64,000 nt of DNA from an uncultured Maricaulis sp. (GTDB lineage Bacteria; Pseudomonadota; Alphaproteobacteria; Caulobacterales; Maricaulaceae): positions 62,001 to 126,000 of the forward strand of contig NZ_CAMYLS010000020.1 in NCBI RefSeq assembly GCF_947259345.1. Reading direction: 5' to 3'. The notes below the pieces were generated by a model. The model was not told the origin of the DNA, made no database searches, and worked only from the letters and a program-made list of their open reading frames with translations. This document shows positions 26,733-36,889 of the stretch, piece after piece (position 1 is the first letter of the stretch; every line of letters starts with the position of its first letter). A program made the position numbers and the translations under genes.

Positions 26733-27740
26733 ATGAAACTCGCAACGCTCAAATCGGACAGCCGCGATGGCCGCCTGGTCGTCGTCTCCCGTGATCTGGC
26801 CTGGTGCGCCGATGCCCATCAGGTTGCCCCGACCTTGCAGGCGGCTCTGGACGACTGGGAGCGATGCGAGCCCGAGCTGCGCTCGCTCTCCGATGAGCTC
26901 GAGCGTGAAACCATCCCGCGCGAGCGCTTCCACGAGCGTGACGCGCTATCACCGTTGCCGCGCGCTTTCCAGTGGGCGGATGGCTCGGCCTACGTCAATC
27001 ACGTCGAACTGGTCCGCAAGGCCCGCAATGCGGAAATGCCGGAAACCTTCTGGACCGATCCGCTGATGTATCAGGGCGGCTCTGACGCCTTCCTGGCGCC
27101 GCGTGCCGATATCCCGCTGGGCGATACGGCCTGGGGCTGTGACATGGAGGGCGAGGTCGCCGTCATCACCGGCGACGCGCCCGCCGGGTGTTCGGTCGAG
27201 GACGCGGCCAAATCCATCCGCCTCGTCATGCTGGTCAATGATGTGTCCTTGCGCGGGTTGATCCCGGGCGAGCTGGCCAAGGGATTCGGTTTCTTCCAAT
27301 CCAAGCCGCCGAGTGCCTTTTCACCGGTTGCTGTCACCCCGGATGAGCTTGGCGACGCGTGGGACGGCAAGAAGCTGCACCTGCCGCTGCTGGTGAAGTA
27401 TAATGGCGAGCTGTTCGGCAAGGCCGAGTGCGGTATCGACATGACTTTCGATTTCGGCCAGCTGGTCGCCCATCTGGCCAAGACCCGTCCGGTCACCGCT
27501 GGCACGATTGTCGGCTCCGGCACGGTCTCCAACAAGCTTGATGATGGACCGGGCAAGCCGATCAGCGAAGGCGGGGTCGGCTATTCCTGCATCGCCGAGA
27601 TCCGCATGATCGAGACCATAAAAGACGGCAAGCCGACCACGCCCTTCATGCAATATGGCGACACGGTCCGGATCGAGATGAAGGACAGGGACGGTAAATC
27701 CATCTTCGGCGCGATCGAGCAGGAAGTGGTCAAGGCCTGA
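26733..27740 (+). CDS. fumarylacetoacetate hydrolase (FAH) family protein
   Basis: A 335-residue FAH-family enzyme. The metal-binding acidic residues are seen in CDMEGEVAVITGD and in VNDVSLRG, and the C-terminal half carries YNGELFGKAECG. True FAH enzymes (about 420 residues) cleave fumarylacetoacetate in tyrosine degradation; this length fits the shorter two-part FAH-like group seen in tyrosine/homogentisate pathways, but no other pathway gene is nearby. Start at 26733 after AGGGAA; the upstream frame lacks an SD. Confidence 0.85.
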   Translation: MKLATLKSDSRDGRLVVVSRDLAWCADAHQVAPTLQAALDDWERCEPELRSLSDELERETIPRERFHERDALSPLPRAFQWADGSAYVNHVELVRKARNAEMPETFWTDPLMYQGGSDAFLAPRADIPLGDTAWGCDMEGEVAVITGDAPAGCSVEDAAKSIRLVMLVNDVSLRGLIPGELAKGFGFFQSKPPSAFSPVAVTPDELGDAWDGKKLHLPLLVKYNGELFGKAECGIDMTFDFGQLVAHLAKTRPVTAGTIVGSGTVSNKLDDGPGKPISEGGVGYSCIAEIRMIETIKDGKPTTPFMQYGDTVRIEMKDRDGKSIFGAIEQEVVKA

Positions 27741-27805
27741 CCTACGCGCTGATCGGGCGACTTCCATACCGCCTCGTCGATCAATAGACTTCTGAGCAAT
27801 CAAAG

Positions 27806-27832
27806 AGAGGCGAGGTGGCATACCTCGCCTCT
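27806..27832 (+). promoter_or_regulatory. perfect 11-bp hairpin between FAH and ligase genes
   Basis: AGAGGCGAGGT at 27806-27816 pairs with 27822-27832 (loop GGCAT). There is no T-run behind it, so it is not a good intrinsic terminator. It ends 21 bp before the acyl-CoA ligase start and may influence translation or processing. Confidence 0.4.
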
Positions 27833-27853
27833 GATTGTGTCGGGGAATCGATC

Positions 27854-29404
27854 ATGTCCACCATCCAGGCCTATGCCCGGGAATCCTTCGGGACTTTCTC
27901 CGACTTCGTCGCCATGCAGGCGCAGGCCCGTCCGGAGCAGGATGCGCTGCGCTGCGGTGACGCGCGCCTGGACTATGCCGGCTTTGATGCGCGGGCCAAC
28001 CGGATCGCTGCGCGCCTGCAGGCGGATGGTGTGCGTCCGGGCGGTGTGGTCGCGATCTGTGCGGCCAGTTGCGTCGAATATCTCTGCGTTTTTCTGGGCA
28101 CATTGCGGACCGGGGCGGCGATTGCGCCGCTCTCGCCCTCCGCGACACCGGCACAGCTGGCCGCGATGATCGCTGATTGCGGCGCCAGCCATGTCGCCCT
28201 CGATGCAGCGGTGTCCCGTCATTTGGGCGTAGCGCTGGATGAACTCGCGGCAATTCCCTTGGCACTTGAGGCCGACGCGGCCGGAATGCCGCTGGATGAC
28301 TGGCTGGCTGATGCGCCCGAGCGCCCGAAGCCGGTCGCCATCACGCCGGACATGGCCTTCAACATCATCTATTCCTCGGGCACGACCGGCACGCCCAAGG
28401 GAATCGTCCAGTCGCATGCCATGCGCTGGCCGCACAATCATCTCACCGATCCGGTCGGTTTTGGCCCGGACGCGGTCACGCTTTGCTCGACCCCGCTCTA
28501 TTCCAACACCACGCTGGTCAGCGTCCTGCCGACCCTGGCCGGTGGTGGCACGCTGGTCCTGATGCCGAAATTCAGCGCGCACGGCTTTCTCGAACTGGCG
28601 CAGGCGCACCGGGCGACCCATTCCATGCTGGTCCCGGTGCAGTATCAGCGCATTCTTGCCGAGCCCGACTTCGACCAGTACGACCTCTCATCCTACCGCC
28701 TGAAATTCTGCACCTCGGCGCCCTTCTCGGCCGAGCTGAAAGCCGAAGTCCTCAAGCGCTGGCCCGGCGGGCTGGTGGAGTATTACGGGATGACAGAGGG
28801 CGGCGGCACCTGTGTCCTCGTGGCGCACGAGCATCGCGACAAGCTGCACACGGTCGGCAAGGCCATGCCGGGTCACGACCTTCGTGTCATAGACGGGCAG
28901 GGCAAGGAATGTGCACCCGGCGAGATTGGCGAGGTCGTGGGACGGTCGGGCGCCATGATGACCGGCTATCACGGTCAGCCGGAAAAGACCCGCGAGGCGG
29001 AATGGTGCAGCCCCGACGGCGAGCGCTTTATCCGCACCGGCGATCTCGCCTCACGCGATAGCGACGGCTTCTTCACCATCGTCGGCCGCGCCAAGGACAT
29101 GATCATTTCCGGCGGCATGAACATCTACCCCGCCGATCTCGAGGCGGTCCTGCGCGAGCATGAGGCCGTTGCAGACGTCGCCGTGATCGGTGTGCCGTCG
29201 GCGGATTGGGGCGAGACGCCGGTCGCCTGCGTCGTGCCGGTGGCGGGCAGTTCAGTGACGCCCGAAACGCTCAAGACCTTCGCCAATGCGCGATTGGGCA
29301 AGATGCAGCGGATCAGTGCGGTGGGCCTGATGGACGAGCTGCCGCGCAGCGCCATTGGCAAGGTGTTGAAACGGGAATTGCAGGACAGCTGGGCGCGGGC
29401 CTGA
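27854..29404 (+). CDS. AMP-dependent acyl-CoA synthetase/ligase
   Basis: A 516-residue ANL-superfamily adenylate-forming enzyme. The P-loop motif is YSSGTTGTPKGIVQSH; the YGMTEGGG motif, GDLASRDSDGFFTIVGRAKDMIISGG hinge and C-terminal catalytic lysine region (AIGKVLKRELQ) are present. It activates a carboxylate (probably a fatty or aromatic acid) as its CoA ester. Start at 27854 (MSTIQAYARE); the upstream frame starts within the hairpin. The substrate is not determinable from sequence. Confidence 0.9.
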   Translation: MSTIQAYARESFGTFSDFVAMQAQARPEQDALRCGDARLDYAGFDARANRIAARLQADGVRPGGVVAICAASCVEYLCVFLGTLRTGAAIAPLSPSATPAQLAAMIADCGASHVALDAAVSRHLGVALDELAAIPLALEADAAGMPLDDWLADAPERPKPVAITPDMAFNIIYSSGTTGTPKGIVQSHAMRWPHNHLTDPVGFGPDAVTLCSTPLYSNTTLVSVLPTLAGGGTLVLMPKFSAHGFLELAQAHRATHSMLVPVQYQRILAEPDFDQYDLSSYRLKFCTSAPFSAELKAEVLKRWPGGLVEYYGMTEGGGTCVLVAHEHRDKLHTVGKAMPGHDLRVIDGQGKECAPGEIGEVVGRSGAMMTGYHGQPEKTREAEWCSPDGERFIRTGDLASRDSDGFFTIVGRAKDMIISGGMNIYPADLEAVLREHEAVADVAVIGVPSADWGETPVACVVPVAGSSVTPETLKTFANARLGKMQRISAVGLMDELPRSAIGKVLKRELQDSWARA

Positions 29405-29411
29405 ACGGACC

Positions 29412-29747
29412 CTAGTGCGCCTGGTCCGGCGTCATCTTGAGCTGGTAGCGCGTGCCGTCAAAACCCTCGAACGCCTCGGCGATCTGGGGATGCTCGACCG
29501 GGCCGTTCTCGGCGTCGGGCAGGAGATTGCCCTCGGAGACGTAGGCACCGTAATAGCTGTCATCATTCTCGGCCAGCAAATGGTAGAAGGGCTGGTCCTT
29601 GGAGGGGCGGACATTCTCGGGAATGGACTCATACCATTCCTCGGTATTGGCAAATTCCGGATCGACGTCGACCACGACCCCGCGAAAGGGGAAGAGACGG
29701 TGGCGCACCACATCGCCGAGACCGAATTTGGCGTTGCGAACGATCAT
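29412..29747 (-). CDS. hspQ: heat shock protein HspQ
   Basis: A 111-residue protein matching HspQ (YccV/hemimethylated-DNA-binding-like fold). The signature is KFGLGDVVRHRLFPFRGVVVDVDPEF, followed by PENVRPSKDQPFYHLLAEN and YVSEGNLLPD. HspQ modulates Lon-type proteolysis in E. coli. An upstream GTG at 29756 would add LSM but has no better SD; I start at the ATG at 29747. It is convergent with the ligase gene (7-bp gap). Confidence 0.92.
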   Translation of the reverse strand: MIVRNAKFGLGDVVRHRLFPFRGVVVDVDPEFANTEEWYESIPENVRPSKDQPFYHLLAENDDSYYGAYVSEGNLLPDAENGPVEHPQIAEAFEGFDGTRYQLKMTPDQAH

Positions 29748-29969
29748 GCTCAACACTCTGACACAAACTTGACGGCGCGGACCATCCTCGCGCTGCAGAC
29801 CCCTATCTAGGGTGTTTCGAGCAATAAGCTACGGTCTCAGCTGCCAGACGTCACGCATCCTTGCAGGTCGGATACTTCCTTGTATCCTGAAACCAACAAT
29901 GAGTTCAGCCCGATTCGAGCCGCGCCCTGCGAACCCGCAAGTGGCGCGCGGATCGGCGAAAGGTATATC

Positions 29970-31094
29970 ATGGCGGAGCCATCCGCCCGGTCCGCACCGG
30001 GCAATGATGCCGCCGCACGCAAGCGGAAAGGGCGCAAACGCGCACCCTCTCCCGTGTACGGCGCAATCGATCTGGGAACGAATAATTGTCGCATGTTGCT
30101 GGCCCAGCGGTCCGGCAGCAGCTTTCATGTGGTTGATGCCTTTTCGCGCGTTGTGCGGCTGGGCGAGGGGATTACCGGCTCCGGCGCCCTGTCGCAGGGC
30201 GCCATGGACCGGGCGGTCGAAGCCCTGAAAATCTGCGCCGACAAGATCCGCCGCCATAATGTGGTCAAGCATCGCTCCATCGCCACCCAGGCCTGCCGCA
30301 TGGCCGATAATGGCGCGGAATTCCTCGAGCGGGTGGAACGCGAGACCGGTCTCACCTTTGATTTGATCTCCGCCGAGGAAGAGGCGCGCCTGGCCGTGCA
30401 TGGCTGTGTCGACCTGCTCGATGAAGAGAAAGACGCTGCGCTGGTCATCGATATCGGTGGCGGCTCCACCGAGCTGTCCTGGGTCGATCTGGCCGAATGG
30501 CGCCGCCGGGGTGGCCGGGCCAGTGGCGGGCGGCCGCCGATGAAGTCCTGGACCTCGACCCCGGTCGGCGTGGTCACGCTGTCGGAACGCTTTCCGGAGC
30601 GCGAGGACCGGGCCGACTGGTATGACGAGATGAAGACCTATGCGCGCGATCTGATGAAGTCGCCACGCGGCGCCCGGGCGATGCGGCCGATCTTTGATGA
30701 GGGCCGCGCGCATCTCGTCGGCACGTCGGGCACGGTGACCTCGATCGCCGGTGTGCATCTGCGTCTGCCACGCTATGACCGCTCCAAGGTCGATGGGTTG
30801 TGGATGAGCGGCGATGAGGCCCTGGAGGCCTGTAAACACCTGCGCGAACTGGATATTCACGGCCGGTCCCAGGAGCCGACGATCGGCGCCGACCGGGCCG
30901 AGCTGGTCCTGGCGGGCTGCGCCATTTACGAAGCGGTCGCCGAGCTCTGGCCGGCGGAAAGACTGCGGGTCGGTGATCGCGGTTTGCGCGAAGGCATGTT
31001 GCTCAATCTCATGCGAAAGTCCAAGAAGCGCAGGCGCCGGCGTCGCAAGCCCGGCGCGGACGCCGCATCAGCAGCGACAGGATCGGGCGAATGA
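29970..31094 (+). CDS. Ppx/GppA family exopolyphosphatase or pppGpp phosphatase
   Basis: A 374-residue protein of the ASKHA phosphatase fold: GAIDLGTNNCRMLLA, a VIDIGGGSTELSWVD motif and GTSGTVTSIAGV. Members hydrolyse polyphosphate or pppGpp; the single-domain length (no C-terminal HD domain) resembles the GppA/Ppx of Alphaproteobacteria. The basic N-terminal KRKGRKRAPSP extension and C-terminal KSKKRRRRRRKP tail could bind polyanions. The ATG at 29970 follows GAAAGG. The stop overlaps rlmE by 4 bp. Confidence 0.88.
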   Translation: MAEPSARSAPGNDAAARKRKGRKRAPSPVYGAIDLGTNNCRMLLAQRSGSSFHVVDAFSRVVRLGEGITGSGALSQGAMDRAVEALKICADKIRRHNVVKHRSIATQACRMADNGAEFLERVERETGLTFDLISAEEEARLAVHGCVDLLDEEKDAALVIDIGGGSTELSWVDLAEWRRRGGRASGGRPPMKSWTSTPVGVVTLSERFPEREDRADWYDEMKTYARDLMKSPRGARAMRPIFDEGRAHLVGTSGTVTSIAGVHLRLPRYDRSKVDGLWMSGDEALEACKHLRELDIHGRSQEPTIGADRAELVLAGCAIYEAVAELWPAERLRVGDRGLREGMLLNLMRKSKKRRRRRRKPGADAASAATGSGE

Positions 31095-31870
31095 GCGACG
31101 ACGACGATCAGACACCGGACGATGACGGCAAGGGTGAAGGCGAAAACCTTCCCGGCTGGGGCAGTAGCGACAAGCGTCGGCGACGCCAGGGCGGACCGGT
31201 CAAGAAGGGCGGGGATGCCCGGGCGGCCAAGCAGATGTTCGAGCGGGTCAAGACGGCGCGCGGTCGCAAAACGTCGTCGACGCGTTGGCTGCAGCGTCAG
31301 CTCAATGATCCCTATGTGAAGAAGGCCCAGATGGAGGGCTATCGTTCGCGCGCGGCCTACAAGCTGCTGCAGCTGGACGAGCGTTTCAAACTGCTCAAGC
31401 CCGGCATGCGCGTAGTCGATCTCGGCTCGGCGCCGGGCGGCTGGGTTCAGGTGGCGCTGAAAGCCGGCGCCTCCGAAGTGGTCGGTATCGACCTGCTGGA
31501 GATCGAGGCCATCGCCGGGGCGACCCTGCTGCAAAAGGATTTCACCGAGGATGATGCGCCCGCGCTGGTGAAGGCCGAGATGGGCGGAAGCGCTGATGCG
31601 GTCATCTCCGATCTCGCGCCCTGGACCACCGGCCACAAGAGCACCGACCATTTGCGCATCGTCGCCCTGGCCGAGATGGCGGCGCATTTCGCGGTCGAGA
31701 CGCTCAAGCCCGGCGGTTTCTTCATCGCCAAGGTTTTCCAGGGCGGATCCGATGACGGGCTGCTCAATCTCCTGAAGACCAATTTCGAGAAGGTGCGCCA
31801 TTTCAAGCCGGACGCCAGCCGCTCGGAAAGCGCCGAGACCTTTGTTGTGGCGATGGGTTTCAAAGGCTAG
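31091..31870 (+). CDS. rlmE: 23S rRNA 2'-O-methyltransferase RlmE/FtsJ
   Basis: A 259-residue SAM-dependent methyltransferase that modifies U2552 of 23S rRNA in the family's E. coli member. The conserved K-D-K-E tetrad is visible: Lys in RSRAAYKLLQLDE, Asp in SDLAPWTTG, Lys in GGFFIAKVFQG and Glu in SESAETFVVA. The SAM motif is DLGSAPGGWVQ. A lysine-rich, unconserved N-terminal extension of about 65 residues precedes it, as in other alphaproteobacterial RlmE. The gene overlaps ppx by 4 bp and the convergent ExbD gene by 4 bp at the stop codons. Confidence 0.93.
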   Translation: MSDDDDQTPDDDGKGEGENLPGWGSSDKRRRRQGGPVKKGGDARAAKQMFERVKTARGRKTSSTRWLQRQLNDPYVKKAQMEGYRSRAAYKLLQLDERFKLLKPGMRVVDLGSAPGGWVQVALKAGASEVVGIDLLEIEAIAGATLLQKDFTEDDAPALVKAEMGGSADAVISDLAPWTTGHKSTDHLRIVALAEMAAHFAVETLKPGGFFIAKVFQGGSDDGLLNLLKTNFEKVRHFKPDASRSESAETFVVAMGFKG

Positions 31871-32286
31871 CCATCTCCGCCATCCCCGTCCGTCCGCTGG
31901 ATCGAAACCGGCACGCCATTGGCGCCCATATCATCCCAGATCCGCACCACGATACCGTGGCTGCTCTCGTCATGGACTTCGAGCAGGACGGCGCTTTCCG
32001 GCTGTTCGGCGCGATGGCGGTTGATGGCGGCGAGCACGCGCTCGACATCGGTCCGATCGCCATTGACGAAGACCTTGTCGTCATCATCGACCTGTACGAC
32101 GATCGGCGGTGGGCCTTCGCCACAGTCCGGGCCGGTACACTCCGGCGGTGGACGCAGATCGACACCCTCTTCCGATAGGAAGGTGGCGGTGACGATGAAG
32201 AAGATCAGCAGGATGAAGACGATATCCAGCATCGGGGTCATATTGACCTCGGCCTGATCATCGCGTTTGCGATTACGCTTGCGCAT
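31867..32286 (-). CDS. ExbD/TolR family biopolymer transport protein
   Basis: A 139-residue protein: a short basic N-terminus, one transmembrane helix in NMTPMLDIVFILLIFFIVTATF including the functional Asp, then a periplasmic domain. This is the ExbD/TolR design, which couples proton motive force to TonB- or Tol-type systems with an ExbB/TolQ partner; no partner gene is nearby. Between helix and core sits a CTGPDC pair with prolines, which is unusual. It shares its stop region with convergent rlmE. Confidence 0.85.
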   Translation of the reverse strand: MRKRNRKRDDQAEVNMTPMLDIVFILLIFFIVTATFLSEEGVDLRPPPECTGPDCGEGPPPIVVQVDDDDKVFVNGDRTDVERVLAAINRHRAEQPESAVLLEVHDESSHGIVVRIWDDMGANGVPVSIQRTDGDGGDG

Positions 32287-32421
32287 GTGGGCCTCCCCAT
32301 TGGCCGTTGTGATGCGCCGGCCTCACCCGGCGCCCGATCAGTGCAGGCCTTGCGTGGGGCGAGACAGGGGAGGCGGGAAGGTGATTTGCGGGCCGCAATG
32401 GGGCGATCTGCAGGCGTCTGC

Positions 32422-32450
32422 TTGCCCGGACATCGCCCGGTGCCTAGCGT
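32422..32450 (+). promoter_or_regulatory. candidate promoter immediately before the DUF4336 gene
   Basis: TTGCCC (32422-32427) and TAGCGT (32445-32450), spacer 17 bp, end 6 bp before the start codon, suggesting a leaderless or nearly leaderless transcript. No SD is visible, consistent with that. Confidence 0.35.
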
Positions 32451-32456
32451 GAACGC

Positions 32457-33170
32457 ATGGACAACCGCCCGGACAATCCGATGCTGCGAAGACTGTCAGA
32501 CGGCATCTGGACTGCGTCCGGCCCGGTGGTCACAGCGGTCGCCGGCTTCCACTATCCCACCCGGATGGTCGTCATTCGTCTCCGCGATGATCGGCTCTGG
32601 GTGTGGTCGCCAGTCTCTCTTGACGAGGCCTTGAAGCGCGAGATTGACGCCCTCGGACTGGTCGCACACATCGTGGCACCGAACAGCCTGCATGACCTGT
32701 CCCTGTCGGACTGGCAGTCGGCCTTTCCCGCTGCGCGCTTGCACGTTGCGCCCGGCCTGGCTGCCAGGCGCCCCGACCTGACCCTTCACGCCGAACTGGA
32801 CGATGAAGCGGATGTGGCCTGGGCCGAGCAGATTGATCAGGTCGTGGTGCGTGGCAATGCGATCACGACCGAAGTCGTTTTCTTCCACCGGGCCAGTGGT
32901 ACTGCGATTTTCACCGATCTGATCCAGCACCTTCCGGATAACTGGTATTCTGGTTGGCGGCGCTGGATTGCCCGCTGGGACCTCATGACCGGCGACGAGC
33001 CGGCCGTCCCGCGCAAGTTTCGCCTCGCCTTTCGCGACCGGCGTGCTGCGCGCCACGCCATCGACCGTATCCTGGCCTGGCCTGTTCAGACCGTGCTCTT
33101 TGCCCATGGTGAGCCGGTGGTAGACGACGCGCGGGCGTTCCTGGCGCGGGTTTTTGCCTGGTTGCGCTAG
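32457..33170 (+). CDS. DUF4336 domain protein
   Basis: A 237-residue protein matching DUF4336, a family of unknown function with a metallo-beta-lactamase-like fold. The pattern begins LSDGIWTASGPV and continues PTRMVVIRLRDDRLWVWSPV; a late conserved segment is TEVVFFHRASGTAIFTDLIQ and LFAHGEPV. Metal ligands are less complete than in true MBL enzymes. The start at 32457 lacks an SD but lies just after a promoter-like sequence. It is convergent-free, with the pentapeptide-repeat gene following on the same strand. Confidence 0.8.
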   Translation: MDNRPDNPMLRRLSDGIWTASGPVVTAVAGFHYPTRMVVIRLRDDRLWVWSPVSLDEALKREIDALGLVAHIVAPNSLHDLSLSDWQSAFPAARLHVAPGLAARRPDLTLHAELDDEADVAWAEQIDQVVVRGNAITTEVVFFHRASGTAIFTDLIQHLPDNWYSGWRRWIARWDLMTGDEPAVPRKFRLAFRDRRAARHAIDRILAWPVQTVLFAHGEPVVDDARAFLARVFAWLR

Positions 33171-33265
33171 CCGGGGTGGAACAGGTCCGGGCACGGTATG
33201 GCTGGCTCATAAGATATTCATGAGGTCCGGCGAAATGCGAAGTTTTCCTTAGGCGTTTTCACGAC

Positions 33266-34360
33266 ATGTCTGGCCGGATGACAGCGGATCAAGACATGTC
33301 GGGCGGGATGGACAGATATCAGGACATCATTGATTCCCATGAAGTACTGGTCAGCGGCCGCGCCGGCGGTTGCCGGGCCATTTTCCGCTTCGCCAAGCTG
33401 CGCGGCATCGTGCTGCAAAAGCGCAATCTGGAATCGGTCCAGTTTCTCGGCTGCGATCTGGAGAATGCCCGGTTTGCGCTGACCAATTTCCGTCTCGCAT
33501 CCTTTTACGGATCCAATCTCGCGCGTGTGGACTTTCGTGGCTGCGACCTGAGCCGCGCTGACATGCGGGGCGTTCGGCTCGACGGCGCGCTGTTGCAGTC
33601 GGCGACGATGGACGAGGCCGATTTTCGTCGCGCAAGCCTTATCGAGGTTGATGATAAAGACCGTTGGCGGGATCGCACGGCCGGCAAGTCTGCATCCTCC
33701 ATTCAGGAAGCTCGTGCCGTCGATTTTCGCGATTGTTCCCTGCGCGGCGCGCGTCTCAATGGTGCTCGGCTGCAGGGGGCGGATTTTGGTGGCGCGATCC
33801 TGGAGGGCGCGGACCTGTCCGGCGCCAATCTGATGGGCGCCTGCTTCGATGATGCGGTCATCGTCGACGTGAATTTCGACAATTGCCAGATCCGCGCCGA
33901 TGCCTTGCAAAAGGCGGTCGGACCGCCAACAGCAGAAGACAGGGCCTGTCGCGCCGCCTGGCTCGACAGCCTTTCGGCGCATTCTGCCTGGCTGGAAAGC
34001 GGCGGCGAGTCAGGCGAGAAAGCCTGCCTCGAAGGCGCAGACCTTCGGGTGCTTGGCGACGCCCTCAAGGGGGCTCGGCTGGACGGGGCGGTTCTGCGGC
34101 GTTGCCGGGCCATCGGCTGCGACTTTTCCGGCACTTCGCTCGTGGGGGCGGTCCTGGACGGGTCGGACCTGCGTGAGGCGAATTTCAGCCATGCTGATAT
34201 GCGCGGCAGTTCACTGCGGGAATGCCGTATCGCGCGGGCGAATTTCAATGGCAGTGACTTGCGCGGCCTTGAGGGACGCGCTGGTCGCCAGTACCAGGTC
34301 CGTTTCGAAGGCACCAATCTGGCGCATGTCGATTTGCGTGTGGCGCGGCGGGCTGCGTAA
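33266..34360 (+). CDS. pentapeptide-repeat protein
   Basis: A 364-residue protein with A(D/N)LXX-type repeats in three blocks (about residues 45-130, 150-215, and 250-355) forming right-handed beta-helices. Examples are GADFGGAILEGADLSGANLMGA and FSGTSLVGAVLDGSDLREANF. The blocks are separated by helical or charged linkers. Some family members inhibit DNA gyrase; no such function is shown here. The exact start is uncertain: the ATGs at 33266, 33281 and 33308 are all in frame and none has a clear SD. Upstream of guaB on the same strand. Confidence 0.85.
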   Translation: MSGRMTADQDMSGGMDRYQDIIDSHEVLVSGRAGGCRAIFRFAKLRGIVLQKRNLESVQFLGCDLENARFALTNFRLASFYGSNLARVDFRGCDLSRADMRGVRLDGALLQSATMDEADFRRASLIEVDDKDRWRDRTAGKSASSIQEARAVDFRDCSLRGARLNGARLQGADFGGAILEGADLSGANLMGACFDDAVIVDVNFDNCQIRADALQKAVGPPTAEDRACRAAWLDSLSAHSAWLESGGESGEKACLEGADLRVLGDALKGARLDGAVLRRCRAIGCDFSGTSLVGAVLDGSDLREANFSHADMRGSSLRECRIARANFNGSDLRGLEGRAGRQYQVRFEGTNLAHVDLRVARRAA

Positions 34361-34422
34361 GTGGCCTCGGCCTCCGGATGCGACAAATCAGCGACCGCCC
34401 GCAGACCTCCCTTGCCACATGA

Positions 34423-35940
<1,518 letters not shown>

Positions 35941-36068
35941 TCGGACGGGCCGGACGGGCCCGGTTGGCAAGTCGCCATGTTCGCATGGAGCCCATGCCGG
36001 AGCGGAGATTGCCGGGTGAGGGCGGGGTGGCTACCCCGTTCCCATCCATGTTCTCGAGGAGAATCCCA

Positions 36069-36485
36069 GTGTCTGACGCTCTGATCTATCCGCTCCTGCT
36101 GCAGGTCGCCCTGACCTTTGTCCTTCTCTTCGCCAATGCGCTGATGCGGACCGGCTCTGTCGCCGCTGGCAAGGTCAAGCCGGCGGATATCGTGCTGGGC
36201 CAGCGCGCCTGGCCGCGCAAGGTCCAGCAGGTTTCCAATGCCTTCCAGAACCAGATGGAAACGCCGACCTTGTTCTTCGTCGGTGTCATCCTGGCGATCA
36301 TCCTGGGCATAAGCGGACCGGTTCTGCTCACTCTGGCCTGGGTCTGGGCCGGGTTGCGTGTCGTCCATGCCATCATCCACACGACCAGCAATCATCTGCG
36401 CTGGCGTTTCTATTCCTTTGCGGGCGGCGTCTTCGTCCTGCTCGCCTTCTGGATCACTCTGGCCATCGGGATTGTGACGCGATGA
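36069..36485 (+). CDS. MAPEG family membrane protein
   Basis: A 138-residue protein with three to four transmembrane helices and the MAPEG signature (ANALMRTGSVAAG, FQNQMETPTLFFV, RVVHAIIHTT). MAPEG proteins are microsomal glutathione-transferase or eicosanoid-type homologs; in bacteria their role is mostly unknown. I take the GTG at 36069 with AGGAGA as SD; an ATG at 36048 would add an unconserved stretch. It overlaps the DUF3088 gene by 4 bp. Confidence 0.85.
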   Translation: MSDALIYPLLLQVALTFVLLFANALMRTGSVAAGKVKPADIVLGQRAWPRKVQQVSNAFQNQMETPTLFFVGVILAIILGISGPVLLTLAWVWAGLRVVHAIIHTTSNHLRWRFYSFAGGVFVLLAFWITLAIGIVTR

Positions 36486-36850
36486 TGCAGGACCAGCCTG
36501 AAATCGAGACCGGCCGGGACATCCTCTTCCTGCTCACCGGCGCCTGGGACGATGCCGATGGCGGATCCTGGCTGTGCGCGGATTGCTGCACGATGGAAGG
36601 CGCGCTGACGGTCAATCCGCATTGGGTTGATGCCATCACCCTGGTGCGCATCGATTACGCGCGTCCGCGGGCGGAAATCGTGGCTCTGCTCGACGCGGAG
36701 AACCAGAATGCCCCGACCCTGATCCTGGCCGCAGACACGGTCGCCCATATCGAGCCGGAAGCGGTCGTCAATGGACGCCGTATCTATACCAACCCCAAGA
36801 CCATCTGCCGCCAGTTGGCGGCGTGCTATACCGGCGCCCAGCCGAAATAA
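36482..36850 (+). CDS. DUF3088 domain protein
   Basis: A 122-residue protein recognisable as DUF3088, with LFLLTGAWDD, a cysteine pair in LCADCCTMEG, and VRIDYARPRAEIV. The family resembles thioredoxin-like proteins, and the CADCC pair could act as a redox or metal site, but no function is established. It overlaps the MAPEG gene by 4 bp (ATGA), so the two are co-translated. Confidence 0.78.
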   Translation: MMQDQPEIETGRDILFLLTGAWDDADGGSWLCADCCTMEGALTVNPHWVDAITLVRIDYARPRAEIVALLDAENQNAPTLILAADTVAHIEPEAVVNGRRIYTNPKTICRQLAACYTGAQPK

Positions 36851-36889
36851 TTCGCGCCCGAGTGCGCCCTTGCAAGACGGATATCCGAC

